From Bombus terrestris (taxonomy: Eukaryota > Arthropoda > Insecta > Hymenoptera > Apidae): 64,000 nucleotides of DNA. The stretch covers positions 13,826,001-13,890,000 of the forward strand of contig NC_063277.1 in NCBI RefSeq assembly GCF_910591885.1. The letters run 5' to 3'. The notes below the pieces were generated by a model that was given only the letters and a program-made list of their open reading frames with translations, was not told the DNA's origin and did not search any database. The translations under genes and the position numbers were made by a program. Shown piece after piece: positions 11,105 to 23,775 of the stretch. Positions within the stretch are counted from its first letter, which is position 1; each line of letters begins with the position of its first letter.

Positions 11105-13680
11105 GTGAGTAATTTTACACGTTCTTTGCCGTTAGGAAAATTAATGGCCTCGATATTCGAATGGCTTAACGGGGTCGCAAGATCGAGCTTTCGACCTAAA
11201 AGAGTTGAGATTTGCCTCGGAGTTCGAGCAGAATGTATACAGCGGCATGTAAATAATTGAACGACTATTGGAGAGCTTGTCGTAACGACGTTGAGGGAAA
11301 TATGGAATGCAGAAACCTGATTGCGTGATTGCAAAAGTGAAATCATTTTGTTATTAACGTATGTATGGTGTCTTTTACAATCTGGTAAATTGACATGATT
11401 AGCAGGAATTCTATAGGGATTCGTTGGATTTGATTCGAAGTGGAATTATAACCCGACTGGTTCGATAATACGACAGTTAGCAAATGGGATGAAAAACTTG
11501 ACTGAACAATAATTCCTAATGAATCATTGTATCGTGGCTAGCAGATTTATAAAGAAAGATGACGACCATAGGCGAATATGACTTTCACTCTGATTCTTTT
11601 TGCACCAAATTAGCGTTTCAAGCGAAGATATTCATCGGCTCGAACGAAAATACGCGCACGCCTCTGGGTCAACGGAAGCAAAGGAAATTGTAAATGAACC
11701 GGAGACCCTGGAAATCCACTTTATGCGCGAAACTATCGTAAACGAACGCAGCGTTTTAATATTAAGCATACTTGTCGATGTTGAATACCCAAGTAGCTCG
11801 ATGTTGCCTCTCTGATGTTGTAACTTTCTGAGCTCGTTCCTACCATCCACCCTCGCGCGGTATCAGTAAACATGATAAAAACACATAAAACTAGATTCCA
11901 GCAGGCGTGTTCAACGTAACTTTACATACCTCATTTTCGCTTAGCCTTTCATCGATTCCACCTCCCCAGGCAGAGAAATTTCGTTCGAAAGATGGTTAGT
12001 AGCTACCGCAAATTAATTCTTCGAAGAACGTCGTCCTACTATCTTATTTTTAACGAAGGTTCCTTAAAAATGCTTGGAAACTCTTTTCTCGTTACTGAAT
12101 AGCTACGACGTTATTCATTAAATTAATTTATCAGTTACCTAAGCGTATAGCTATTGCTGAAGGAAACGTTTGTAGGTAACGCAAACGAAACGGTGTAAGG
12201 GGATTTGCAATTTGCAATTTCATTTTCGTATGAAAGTGTAAAACATCAGGCTGTATGTTAGCGATCCCCTTTTTTGCGTCTCGAGCCCTTCCCTTCAAGT
12301 TTCCCGCGCAATGTTACGTATTTCTCTGGTGCCACGCGCAACGAGTAGGGAAAAGGAACGGTTTCAATAATAATGCATCATGACGTGTTGCCTGCGAAAT
12401 AGGAAATTTTACTTTTTCGCCGCGCCTTAAACTCGCTCTCAACCTACCCTCGTGTACCCCGTTTTTCTTGCAACCTCTCCCGGGCCGGAAATTGAACGGC
12501 AAAAGCGTCGAGAATGCTGCGACATATTTTTGCGAAATACGCGTGACGCGTACGCGTTTACGGCTCTCTAACTTGGAGAAAAGAGCGAAAAAAGAGGAGG
12601 ATTAAGGCGTTAAGACAATAACGTAGAAATACGTCACTTTTTCATTCTTATCGTTCGTGTACTGTTGCTGATGTGTCGCCGAGCGAACACAGGTTTATCG
12701 ATGGTAGTAGAAGATTGTTATTAAATCGTTTATTAAAAAGTAAGTAACTACCCTACGACAATCTGTCAATATCGCCTTCTATTGAAATACTAATACGTTC
12801 GAGTTTGGACATTGTGTAACGTTCGTTATTCGAAATTACTCCTGCTTCAAACACGCTGCAAATAGCTCTGAAACCTGTTTAATTGTTAAACAACTAGTTT
12901 GTAAACCGTCGCCACCACGAACCATATTCCGTAATTAACCACCCAACAAATTATATCGTCGCCCAAGCAAAACAAGTTAGGGCTTTTGTCGGGAACAGTT
13001 TTATACCTTTCGCGAATAAATCAACGTGGCTTAGCATCGATCCGAAGGACGAGACACGATGCTTCGACGGACGAGCTTCGTTGTACTTGTCAAAAAATCG
13101 TGTAGTCGAATGGTCTAGCAATTCCCCGATCCAACCCCTTGCTACGAGATTCGGGTCAAACCGTTTTCATCTCTTTCGTGTATCGTGGGTTGCACGTTCG
13201 CGTTTCGACAATGAAACATCGTACAGACGTAAATGTAAGCCGGAATAGGAAACCAGAACACGCTACTCTGCAAGTCTGCGCGCGAGCGTGACTACCTGCT
13301 GTCGGGGCAACTGTCCAGAATGCGAAACTGTCGCGGATGTGCTCGATCCTGTCGCCACCACTTATGGTTCTGCGATCGAAAAATAATTTAAGCGCCAGGT
13401 GCTTCGAAGCATCTATTCAACAACGTTCTCATATGTGAAACGAAATTATTAAGAATTCATTTTTTACTAAAAATTTCCTTAACTGAAACAGCACGCGCGC
13501 AAGAAATGAATCCCTTGACTTTGCCAATACATAATTCCGTATGTGTTTAATACCACTGCGAGAGGGTAGGGCTACGAACAAAGGCAGTAACCTCTGTACC
13601 GCCGACTACCCCTAAAACGCGAACGATGGAGTAATGTATAAACCTAATCTCGTAACTTGAGCAAGATGGTCAAGCGACGG
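11105..13680. other. Proximal intron 2, no supported element
   Basis: Mixed AT-rich and CpG-rich sequence without a recognisable exon, transposon or RNA gene. Open frames here are short (98 codons or fewer). Confidence 0.5.
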
Positions 13681-13743
13681 TTCGTGCAACGAGGCGCGCA
13701 GCACTGAAACAATTTCCGATCCAGCTGCCGTTTAATAATGCAG

Positions 13744-13792
13744 CAGCGATGCACGGGCTGTTTACAAACAGGACCGTGCATACAGATCGCTG
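13744..13792. repeat. Compound palindrome with forkhead-like core
   Basis: Nested inverted arms: CAGCG (13744-13748) with CGCTG (13788-13792), ATGCACGG (13749-13756) with CCGTGCAT (13774-13781), and CTGTTT/AAACAG in the centre (13758-13771). The centre contains TGTTTAC, a forkhead (FoxO-type) core. Total paired length is 19 bp in 49 bases. It could be a cruciform, a symmetric protein-binding site or a short RNA hairpin, and is smaller than a usual pre-miRNA. Confidence 0.7.
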
Positions 13793-13804
13793 GGAAATTT
13801 AGTG

Positions 13805-13826
13805 ACAGCGAAAGAGCCGTCGCTGT
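13805..13826. repeat. Small inverted repeat ACAGCGA/TCGCTGT
   Basis: Perfect 7-bp arms (13805-13811 and 13820-13826) around an 8-base loop, 13 bases after the larger palindrome. It reuses the same CAGCG/CGCTG words, so the two may form one array of binding sites. Confidence 0.6.
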
Positions 13827-13871
13827 AAGCTTTTAACATTCCGCTCTGGTTACGCCGCGCGCCGCAATCCA

Positions 13872-13879
13872 TATAAAAG
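13872..13879 (+). promoter_or_regulatory. TATA-box match TATAAAAG
   Basis: Good TATA consensus about 80 bases after the palindrome pair. An initiator-like TTCAC at 13903-13907 lies at an acceptable distance. An ATG-initiated frame with a hydrophobic N-terminus starts at 13974. The combination resembles a compact TATA promoter, but no transcript evidence is available. Confidence 0.3.
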
Positions 13880-13973
13880 ATGCATCCTAGCTAGCCAGTG
13901 GATTCACGCAGCTCGCAAACAGAAGGATAATTTTATCGTTGTCGCTGTTTATGAAATTCTCTTCTTTACGCGT

Positions 13974-14207
13974 ATGCCAGTTGCTTCCTCTTACTCCCTT
14001 TGCTTGCTTTTACTGTTGGCAAAATTTCATTTTTACGGGAAGGTGACAAAGAGTAACGGTTCGCTCGTTAGACTGATCATAGTCTTTGAACGCTTGACTC
14101 CACTGAACATGATTAACGTTGCTAGTGGCGACAAGGGGAATTATCGAACCGCGAATAGATTCTGTCAGAGGTCAGGAAGATGCTGCTTAAGCATTACACG
14201 TGTTTAG
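13974..14207 (+). CDS. Candidate small secreted peptide ORF (unconfirmed)
   Basis: 77-codon frame from ATG to TAG that I do not recognise. The N-terminus MPVASSYSLCLLLLLAKF has a short polar head and a leucine-rich core (residues 9-16) like a signal peptide. The C-terminus has the cysteines of RFCQRSGRCCLS (residues 62-73), near basic residues. It lies about 70 bases after a plausible TATA/initiator pair, inside intron 2 and on the neuroligin strand. Against it: frames this long arise by chance in this DNA, the mature part has no repeated or dibasic peptide pattern, and no polyadenylation signal has been tied to it. Coding-potential and expression data would decide. Confidence 0.15.
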   Translation: MPVASSYSLCLLLLLAKFHFYGKVTKSNGSLVRLIIVFERLTPLNMINVASGDKGNYRTANRFCQRSGRCCLSITRV

Positions 14208-14860
14208 TGGCTTGAAGCTGGACTACGCGTGTCTAGAATCTCATGATCTTCCGACATTCGATACGTCTTGTGGGTTGTTCGACATCTTGTCGTCCAATTA
14301 GCAGAATGCCTGTTCATAGATTATCAGCAAATGGAAAATGAAATCGATAAATGATTGCTTTTATATCGAATAAGATGGAACGGTGGTAGAGAAGCTGCGC
14401 GCAGATCTGCATTCAAAGTATTGACTGTCAGGTCTGTAAAAGGAAAGTCTCGAACCAGGACGCTCGTAAACCGGCACCCAATGACGTGACTGGTAACGCA
14501 GGTGTTAAGAAAACGTGAACGTCAACGCCCCTGGAACGCAATAGCAGACGGTACGTTCGTTTCCGTCAAGACAGCGCAACCCGTTCGTACGCTAGAACGC
14601 TGGCTGCTTCTTTATTGAGTTTCTTGCAATAGTTATCATGTATTTGACGCGAACTTTTAGCCTCTCGTATCTTCTGATACGTAATATATATCGCGAAACG
14701 ATGTATCGAGAGCGACACTTATTTTTACAAATTTGGAATCGACCTAATTACGAAAATTATCATTTTCATCAATCGGACAATTTTGGCGACTACGGTCATT
14801 GCATCGTCCATTCTGAGAAATGTTCGCGTTGCAGGCTTCTTCGATATGCGTATCAATACA

Positions 14861-14896
14861 GAAAAGAGAGAGAGAGCGAGCGAGAGAAGAAGAAGA
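14861..14896. repeat. GA-rich simple repeat
   Basis: GA dinucleotides interrupted by CG and AAG units. Confidence 0.8.
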
Positions 14897-15320
14897 CATT
14901 GAGATGAAATTGTAAGACAGTGGAAAGTGGTGGAGCCGTCAAACGTGAGAGCAACCGGAGAAATTCCTGAATATTTTACACGGCTCGTCTTTTACGCGAA
15001 CTTTCGAATTCAACTTGGCTGACTTTCAATTCTCGTCGGAGCTTGGCTTGTATTCTTTTGAACTGAACCGGTTTTACGGTTGATCTACCATCGAGCGGAA
15101 TCTACTTGAAGATCCAGATGAGTTTGATCGTGTTCTTCGCATTGAATATTTAGTTCGCGAGCTGAAATTCTGATTAAACTGTGTTTCCTCGTTTCTCGTG
15201 TTTTGGATTAACTACTTTAGCGTTATTCCGATCAATTGAATTGAAAGAAAGGAGAGACGTAGCGTGTTAGTGATTTAAAGTGGCCTGATTGGAGAGTAAA
15301 GATAAAGGTTCCGTGGCTTC

Positions 15321-15336
15321 CTTTCTTTCTTTCTTT
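15321..15336. repeat. (CTTT)4 microsatellite
   Basis: Four uninterrupted CTTT units. Confidence 0.85.
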
Positions 15337-18300
15337 GATCGATCAACTGTATTAGCCGTCTATTATAGAGTCTGATCGGAAGGTGCTCTCTAATGAAGTG
15401 CTCTGATTACTTAGACCGATTGTTTTCTCCCCATTCGATATCGATTCCTTCGTTTTACGCGACTGATTTAAAAAAATACCATTCGCCTTTTCGATTCACG
15501 GCGCAACAAAATCGTGAATTGTTTTAATCCAAATAAGAACAAAGAATCCGGATCGATTTTCCATTTTGGAAATGTTCTTTTTCAACTCTTCGAGTTTGAG
15601 CGTTCGCAACGTGGCGGAGGTGTTAAATCAATTTCGTCGACTATTCATTATTCGCGAGATTGGCCGGCTAACAAGTTCCACGGTTCGTTCAACGCACATC
15701 ACGTCATAAAACAAAATTTTCTGTAGAATGTGATGTAGGACAGCTCTAATAACGACGATTCGTTTTTCCATCAAGACAGCCCCTTCTTCGAAAATAATTT
15801 AACGCCCATGAATCGTTGACTTTCGTGTTAGTTCTGACGTAATGAATAAAATGATAAAACGTAGCGGCAATTAATTATCAGGGAAACGGCATTATTTAAT
15901 ATTACCTCCATCTGTCGCCTTCTTTTCACAAACTTTCCCCATTGAGTCAAAAGCCGTAATTTCTGAGAGTACGATTTCCAATTTCTGACAGAATAAATCC
16001 ACAATCCGGAATTAATTATTTCCAGGCATTAAGCAACGTTCGACGGTTAATCGTATTTGTTTAATGCGATCATTTATGCAGCAAGGGGTCTCGAAAGGTC
16101 CAGAATTTGCATAAAATCTTCACACCGTTAAATTTCTCATCTTGAAACATTTGAAACCAGTCTCGGCTACGCACATTTACGATTTAATATCTATCAAAAC
16201 TGAAGCCCTTTTTCTTTATCCGATTGACATTTTTTTATTAACATTCTTCTATAAAAGCTACAATCGAACACTTTCGAACTATCATACGGAGTATTCTCGA
16301 CACCGAAAGACACTCGGGGTAGCTTCTATTGTTTCCCCGGTATCGTATTCGAGACTTTAGCTTAATGGAAGACCGGGTGAAAGTTCGAGCTCGCTTAATG
16401 CACGGCCGCTCGTTTCTCTTCGTTTCAGAACATTCTATCCGAGTATAGAGAAAGATGGAACGTTAAACGGATCGAAGAAAACGAGGAAAGAGACTGGCAA
16501 TCACACGGACGCCTAATCCCATGGGTTTCTCGGCGAGACATTGCGACTTGGAACTGTGAAAGAAGGTGGCAAGTTTTCCCACCCGCGTCGACTAATAATC
16601 GAATCCGCAAGTAGTCGGGGTTCGTTCGAACCGACGATCCGAAATAGCCGGCTGCCAGGCATGAATTTCTTTGAGGGCCGTCGCCCGTGAAATTATTTGT
16701 TCGACCAGGCTGAATGAAAGATAAAGTGACTTCCCCTGTTCCTTTCGGGGTGCGACCTTTTATATCGCTGATCCAGGATCCACCTAATACCCAACGATGA
16801 TCAAGCACCATTTGTATTTCTCGCGCGGTTCCTCGCAACTGGCTCTCGCTCTTTCGCTACGAACGAAGGTAGAGAACGGTCTTTGGGTTTAGTAAAGCCG
16901 GGGATGGATTTATTGCCGCGGGAGAGGGGTTGGAGAAAGTTTGATAAAGGAAAAATTGAGTATGGCGAGGTTTCTTGGGTGCTATTTCTACGAAGTTTTT
17001 GGAACTTTGGAAGCTCGAACCGTAGAAAATTTAAATATTAAGATTTAAACCGTTTTATTTCCTTCGCGTTCATCGAAAGTAAATCGTAGACGCGTATATT
17101 GTACATAAAATGTTGACTATGCAGAACGTGCAGGCTCATTAGCCTGCGAAGATGTCGTTTTAATTAATCACGCAGCAAAAGAGCGTCTCATGACACGTAC
17201 TAATGCTTAATGAGAGAAAAAAGAGTGGAAGCCGAGTGGAAAGGAAGACATCAAAGAGCTGCAACTGGCGGCAGGTGAACGGTTACTTCATACTTGGAAT
17301 ACGAATTACGTTTCACAAAGAAACGCTACCCTCGTTGCCTTCTTAACTTGTACCTTTGCGCTGCTCCTACACTCTTTTCTCACTGAAAATCGTCAGTCGA
17401 ACGAACATATATTATTTTATATCGAACTCACAGCTTTTCTTCTTTATTTTTTCTCTCTTTGCGTTTTTCCATCAAACGGGAAAACACGACGCGTCTCCAC
17501 TCTGCTGTCGGCGTAATATAAATTCTTGAAATTACTATCTGCCTGGTTGCCGCAGCGGAAAATATCGAGTCTGCAAACGAATCAAAACCGACTGACGTAT
17601 TCTTATAAGGAACTCGTTAAATTCATCGGAGCAGTGAAAAAATGATTGTTCGCTGATGTTACTGTAATTTCTACTATACGTACTGGTTTGAACCTTGTAA
17701 CTTACTTCGTGAAATGATCACTCGCTTCCGGTGAATTTGACGATTTGTCAACTTTTGTTTTTGATCTGGAAATACGCTTATTTGAAATATTATTTCTCCG
17801 TTTTTCTTGTGACAATTAGTAATTTCTTTTCAACAACAAAAAGGAGGCGAAATAGCTTTCAAAAATAATTAATCTTATTCAGAGAATTATTGCTCGTTTC
17901 CTTCGAAATCAACTCGGATTTTCCAGAAATGGAAATTTTACCGGTTTCGAAGTTGCTCCTCAGATTACAGATCAGCGAGGCGGTCGTCGGCAACGCAAAA
18001 CTCGGTACGTTGATGATCCACTTAGGTGAAAACCCGGTTGTGCGACTATATGGTCGCGAACGACAGCCGAGAATTATCGTGGCGATTTAGCCGGTAAGTA
18101 GAAGCGAACTAGTAATTACGAGCTGGTTGTTTCTGCGATCGATAGCATCGCCAGCCAGCATTACGAATAGATAAACGTATATACGAGGATGTCGCGGGAA
18201 CGCCACTTTCCTATTGCAACTTCTTCTTGCTCTCCTGTGCTTTCTAAAATTGCAGATCAGTCGGAATTACTCGTTGCTACTTTGAACTTTAATTTCGAAA

Positions 18301-21300
18301 TGAATAACGAGAGCTACATTAATATTTTAATATTAGCGATTAAATGAAGTACATAATGCAAATACAAACGGGATGCTGCTACGTTTTGGAGATTTTATCA
18401 TTTCGTCTATCCACTGAAAACTGTTTCCTTTGTGCGTACGAGTTTCAACGCTGCTATAGTTGTTTACGTGGCGATTGTACAAAGCGGAATACAATTTCAT
18501 CTCTGTAGAATACAACACAATTAGGATTTACAAAGCAAATTGTCTCTAACTCGGCTTGCATCAAACGAAAGCAGCTTTCCAAATCTTCGACATTCATCTG
18601 CAGAAAATATCTTTTGTTTGTCGTTATTAAATTAGCGAAATCGACTGATCAAAGGACTGACATAAACGATGGGAAGACGGAAGCGAAAAAGGACCGGTCG
18701 TCGCCTTGCAAGTTACACGTTGTCCCGATTAAAAAACGATTTTGAAGATGATTTATCGTTGGACTAAATTGAATCGCTAATCTAAGTTGGAGAACTTTGC
18801 CGGCCGTCCGGCTGAATTATGGCCAGCGGGAATAGAATGCTATCGACCGTTACGCGATGCCTCTCCTTCCTTCTCGATTGTCTAAAACTGAACTTCCACG
18901 GAATTGTTCAGAATCGCGGCCTTTCGACGGCCACTTGGCCCCCGTGGAACATATGGGGAAAAAGATTCGACATTTTGATTAAGAGCAGCACGGTAAAAGC
19001 ACGCTGGATCCGTCGATCGTGAGAGTTATAGTGACGCGGTGAGCCGTGCAAGAAATTCTTCCGGCGGAACTTTGTTTTGCCTGCTACGGGGCTTTTACGA
19101 GAGGAATAAAATCATGAAAACTCGAATAAATTGAAAGATATTCCAAGTATGACTGTTATGTAAATCACTGCGAATACCAATGAATTTTTTCCGGACAAGG
19201 TTAGTTTTTCCTGCAATCGTTACATTACCTCGAATGTTCTACGCTCTGAAATATCTAAAGGTTGAATCTTTTACTTTCTTCCTGGATAGACCAGCGAGTT
19301 TTGAATAACGAAATTCTTTTCGCTTTATCGTGCGACATTTTCAACGTCTACCCATCGATACAATATTGTAGTGAGCGATACGAAAATTGAGTATAGCATT
19401 GGAATTATAGTATTGAGATTGGATATAGTATCGAAGCATAGGCATAGACGAAGTGAAATAAAAGACAGAAGAAAACGAGGGGTAGCAAGTGCACAGCAAT
19501 CAATCACGCGGTCTCCCTAACGAATCTCCGCCTCTTCGAAACCGAAACCTCGATCGTCAGCTCTTAATTACACGCCAGTCGGAAACTTGTGGCCGTACGC
19601 AATCATTCGCTCCCTAATAGCGCCATAACTCAAGTAGAACGCAGTATTTTCGTCGCAGCAGCGTGTTTAACCATCGCTGTATTCATAACTTCGTCACCCT
19701 CGCTGCTCTTTTACGTCGGCATTCCTTCGAATCTCGTTAACACGACGCTTGCTCTGATCGTGAATTAATTGAAATAAATTGTGCGTTTCGTTATTCAAGT
19801 AAACGTCTGTTGTTGGCAATAAAATTTTCGCTATTTAAAATTAGCGTTTCGCGCGAAAATGCCGTATTCTTTGTACTCTTTTAGTAAACTCCGTTAATAT
19901 CGAAATTATTGTAGAAACTAATAGGAAATGACTGGAAATTCTGTAAAATTAATCTCAAAATTCTGTAGGAGTTACGTAGCTTTCATACGAGAGAAACAAC
20001 GTTCGCAAACCACAGCTTCGATTCCACGTCGCGACGGGTGGAAGTCCTCACGAAGATAAGTCGTTATTATTTCTCCCGCTGGATAATCGAATTTCTTCAA
20101 GAGACTGAAGGATCGAAACGTCGTTACACGTAACCAGCTTGAACAACAATCCCTTAAATTTGTATTCTTATATCGATAAAGGTGTTTCAATCCCTGGCTT
20201 GGACATTGAATATGCCATCGACTATCACAGTGTGGATCAACTAGACCCATAGAGGAATGTGTGTTTATTGGTCGGGGAAAAAGTTTAAGTAGTTGAAAGG
20301 TGAATTATGGTTAGGCTAGGATACGGTATACAAGTAGTAACCGGAGGGTGCTAAATATTGGATATTTTAAGTTTGCAAGGGCGGTTCGTGTTGACCCGAT
20401 ACGAAACAGGAATATTGATTTAACGTCGCCACGAGGGTGTTGTTAAATCTTTAACACCATAAACTGGAAGAAAATAACCCAGGACGCCTTTAAAATAAAA
20501 ATAAGCTGCCCGTACTTTATATTTTCTTGCAAAGGAATTTTTCTAAAATTATTTAAAGAGCTCTGCAGAGTTAGAAAACTCGGTATCTTCCTGTTCTTGA
20601 AATATTCATAAATCACCGTTAATGCTCTTATCAGATACCGATAAATTATAATGGTGGCATTAATTTTCGTATCGTTTGATTTTATTGCAACGTAGAATAT
20701 TCTCGACTACGATCGTTCCTCGTGATGGCAGAGAAATTCACGTACAAACACGATTCGAGACCGGTACGTAAGCTCGTGTAAACGATACGCCAGTTCGTAC
20801 GATCCGTTTGATGCGCCACCAGCCACGTATGCAAATGTCCGCCTCCTCCGAAACAACGCAACGAGAGTGTCGCGCGCATAAAACAATCGCGTCCCGGTTT
20901 GTCCGGTGAAAAAGAGACCCAGCCAGGCTGTGCATTCAGACTATATGTCCCGTTGCACGCGCATCGTGTAAAGGGTTGTTCAATTGAAACGCGACCTCGG
21001 ATTTCGGGGGTAGGTGGTTAGGGTGGCGCATATTTTTCCAACGCGAAAGTAGGACAGAATTTCGTTCCCCAGACTTTTATGGAACGTCGCGTCGCACAAT
21101 TTGTAATTTGGTATTCAAAATTTGTACAGACTATATTTATACGCATTGCGTGGACGTCTCGTGGAAACTGAAACCGTGGAATTGATTACGTGAAATTTAA
21201 TCTAATTTGTTCTGGAAGGTGGTGGAACTCTATTCTACGAACGTTTGCAGTACTCTTAATTAATCTTATGATTTTGTTAGGTTAACTCCTAAGTTAATCA

Positions 21301-23192
21301 ATTTGATGAGATATGATAACGAAAGTACGGAAATTCCGAAATAGAGGAAAGTTTGCCATTTGTGTCTGGTCGATTTAATGTCGGTGTTTATAGAGTTTAA
21401 CGAACGTTCATCTTTGTTTTATAGGGAAAAACCAGAAAATGATACAACAAATTAAAACCGATATTTTTATTTTAATGTTTTAATGTTTCCTCGTTACGGT
21501 ATATAATGGGCTGTCAGAGTGGCGAACTTGTCTCGTGATAACATTTAATGTTCGGAGCTCGCCAATCGCGTCAATATAAAAAGAAAAATGCTGCGATTTC
21601 GTAGATAATTAAAATTAACGTGCAACGCCATTATAATTTCACATTCACTTACGTTTCACGCGTTCTCTCGTCGACAGAATTTCAAACACATTTCGGATTA
21701 AATTTTTGTTACATATGCTATAAAGATACCTACTGTACCGCTTTGATGATATAAGTGAACGACTCTGATATGGGACGAAAAAGAGCACGAAATTGAGTGA
21801 GAAACATCGTAGGAGAAACGAAAGTGCCAGGCACTAGGGGATGTAAGCGTGAAAATTGAAAAAAGAACGATATCGCCGATGGCGCGCAGGCACTCGGACG
21901 TGAGCAACGAAGAGGGGTCGAGGACTGTCGGGGTCGAAGGAGGGTTGAACGCTCTCACCAGACAGAAGAGGGATGTAAAATTGCAAGGAGATCACAGCCC
22001 CTCTCGTCTGCTGGAAATATCCCTTTCTGTTTCATATCTTCGTGTAAATGAGAGACGAACGCCTCTATCGACAATTGTAGTCGTACTTACGAGGAGATAG
22101 CAAGAACTGCGAAATCTCGAATGAATTAGCTGTACGTGCATTCGACGTTTTATGCTGATGGTAAGACAACCCAAAAGGATTTGAATGAATGGCCCTTTGT
22201 TTTCGAGAGATTAATCAAGAAATTATGCCCTTGGTATAGCAATTTTTGACGTTTTAAATGTTTACACTTTCTACATGCAAAATTGTAAGAATATACAGGA
22301 TTATTATGATAAATAAAAGCAATCAGACATTTCTCAAAATGAATTGTAAAAATTTAATATTAAAAGACACGTAATATTAATGTCGAAAGAACTTATAAAT
22401 TAAGATATAAAAGATCTTATTAGTTTCTCGAAATCAAAGAGCTGTGCATTCAAATTCTTTTGGGGTTGCTTTACCATCTACCTAAAGCATCGAACGCACA
22501 TACAGCCAACTGTTTTTGTTATATTCTGGTTAGTTTAGAGATTATTTTCTTCGAATTTCGTGAAAACGTAAATAACGATTACCTCTCGCCAAACGCTTGG
22601 TGAACGAATAGAAGGGACAATTATGAGCTTGCTTTGATTATACCCACAGCGACGAAATCTGTTCTTAACATCAGTTCACGCGTATCGCTCTTTCATCGTC
22701 GCTTTTCTATCAACGATATCAGTGAGACAAGAACAGCGTTGTCCAAGCAGTCAGTCGGTTAACCCAGAAGAGCAACGATAAAAGCGCGCCAGCAGAGACA
22801 ATGAGCCATCGTCGTCAGGCGTTCGTGGACCGTCTTGCTTCGTTTTCATTTTCACCAGTTCGTCGCGATGTCTTCTAACTGTACCGTTTTCGCGAGACGA
22901 AACAAGGAACGACGATGCAAACTAACTTCCATATACTCGGGAATGAAACTTCGTCTCATCCAGACAATTTAAAGTTCTTCGTCTTCTGATCGGATTGATC
23001 GAACTACCATTGTTAGAACGTTTCATCATTCTAGGAACATTTCCGGCTATCCATGGATTCTCACTCGATCAATCAAGTTTTCCAGGTCGAATCGAGGTTC
23101 CGAGTTTTTCTCTAGAGTCGGACAGTCTCGTTTTTTTTTACTTTTCCTAGCTGAGGAAGATACAGGTTTTACTTGTTGGAATATCGATCTTG

Positions 23193-23225
<33 letters not shown>

Positions 23226-23242
23226 CGAGAGAGAGAGAGAGA
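23193..23242. repeat. (GA)n microsatellite, 50 bases
   Basis: Two GA blocks separated by GG and GC interruptions. It is the longest dinucleotide run in the window. GA repeats of this kind are potential GAGA-factor sites in insects. Confidence 0.95.
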
Positions 23243-23760
23243 TGTTGCAGTTGGGGAAACGCGAGGTTTCTTCCGGTGTGAGCAACGACCGCTTCGACGC
23301 CGCGTAAATTGCGAATGCGCTTCGTTGTTCGGACGCATTACGCGGTCCGACTGGTATTGTGAATTCAGTTTTTGTTTTCGCGGATCGAGACCGGACTCTG
23401 TTGTTTCTTGAAATGCTATAACGAACGTAATATAGAATACCGTTGTTTGCCGATGTTTTTATTCTGGAAAATGTTCGCCCGCTGGAGAAATGCGCTTAAT
23501 TAGGATAAGAAAGCCTGCGCGTTTTGTGGTGTTTCGAGAAGCGAATTCGAAATTACTACCCGGAGGCAAGAGGTCGGAATTGTTCGTGTTCCTGGATGAA
23601 TATTAAGTACGTTCAGGTACATGGATTAACCAATAGGACTCGAAATAAGTGAGTTATGGAAGTTTAAGAAGGAAGATCAACCGATCTGATGGCGATATGA
23701 AACCTGGTCGGAATGTAAAGAGTTATCCAATATAGTTGCGCTATAAAGTACCATTAATCG

Positions 23761-23775
23761 ACATTCCGGGAATGT
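23761..23775. promoter_or_regulatory. Perfect STAT-like palindrome ACATTCCGGGAATGT
   Basis: Seven-base arms around one central G, fitting TTCNNNGAA. The 13-base word GACATTCCGGGAA is shared with intron 1 (10122-10134). Possible regulatory site; binding not shown. Confidence 0.35.

Larger units (their letters stand above)
14208..23192. other. Intron 2 block without supported genes
   Basis: Contains GA-rich simple sequence at 14861-14896, (CTTT)4 at 15321-15336 and a CpG-rich patch at about 16420-16840. That patch is open on the minus strand for 137 codons without family resemblance. Nothing else was recognised. Confidence 0.5.
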
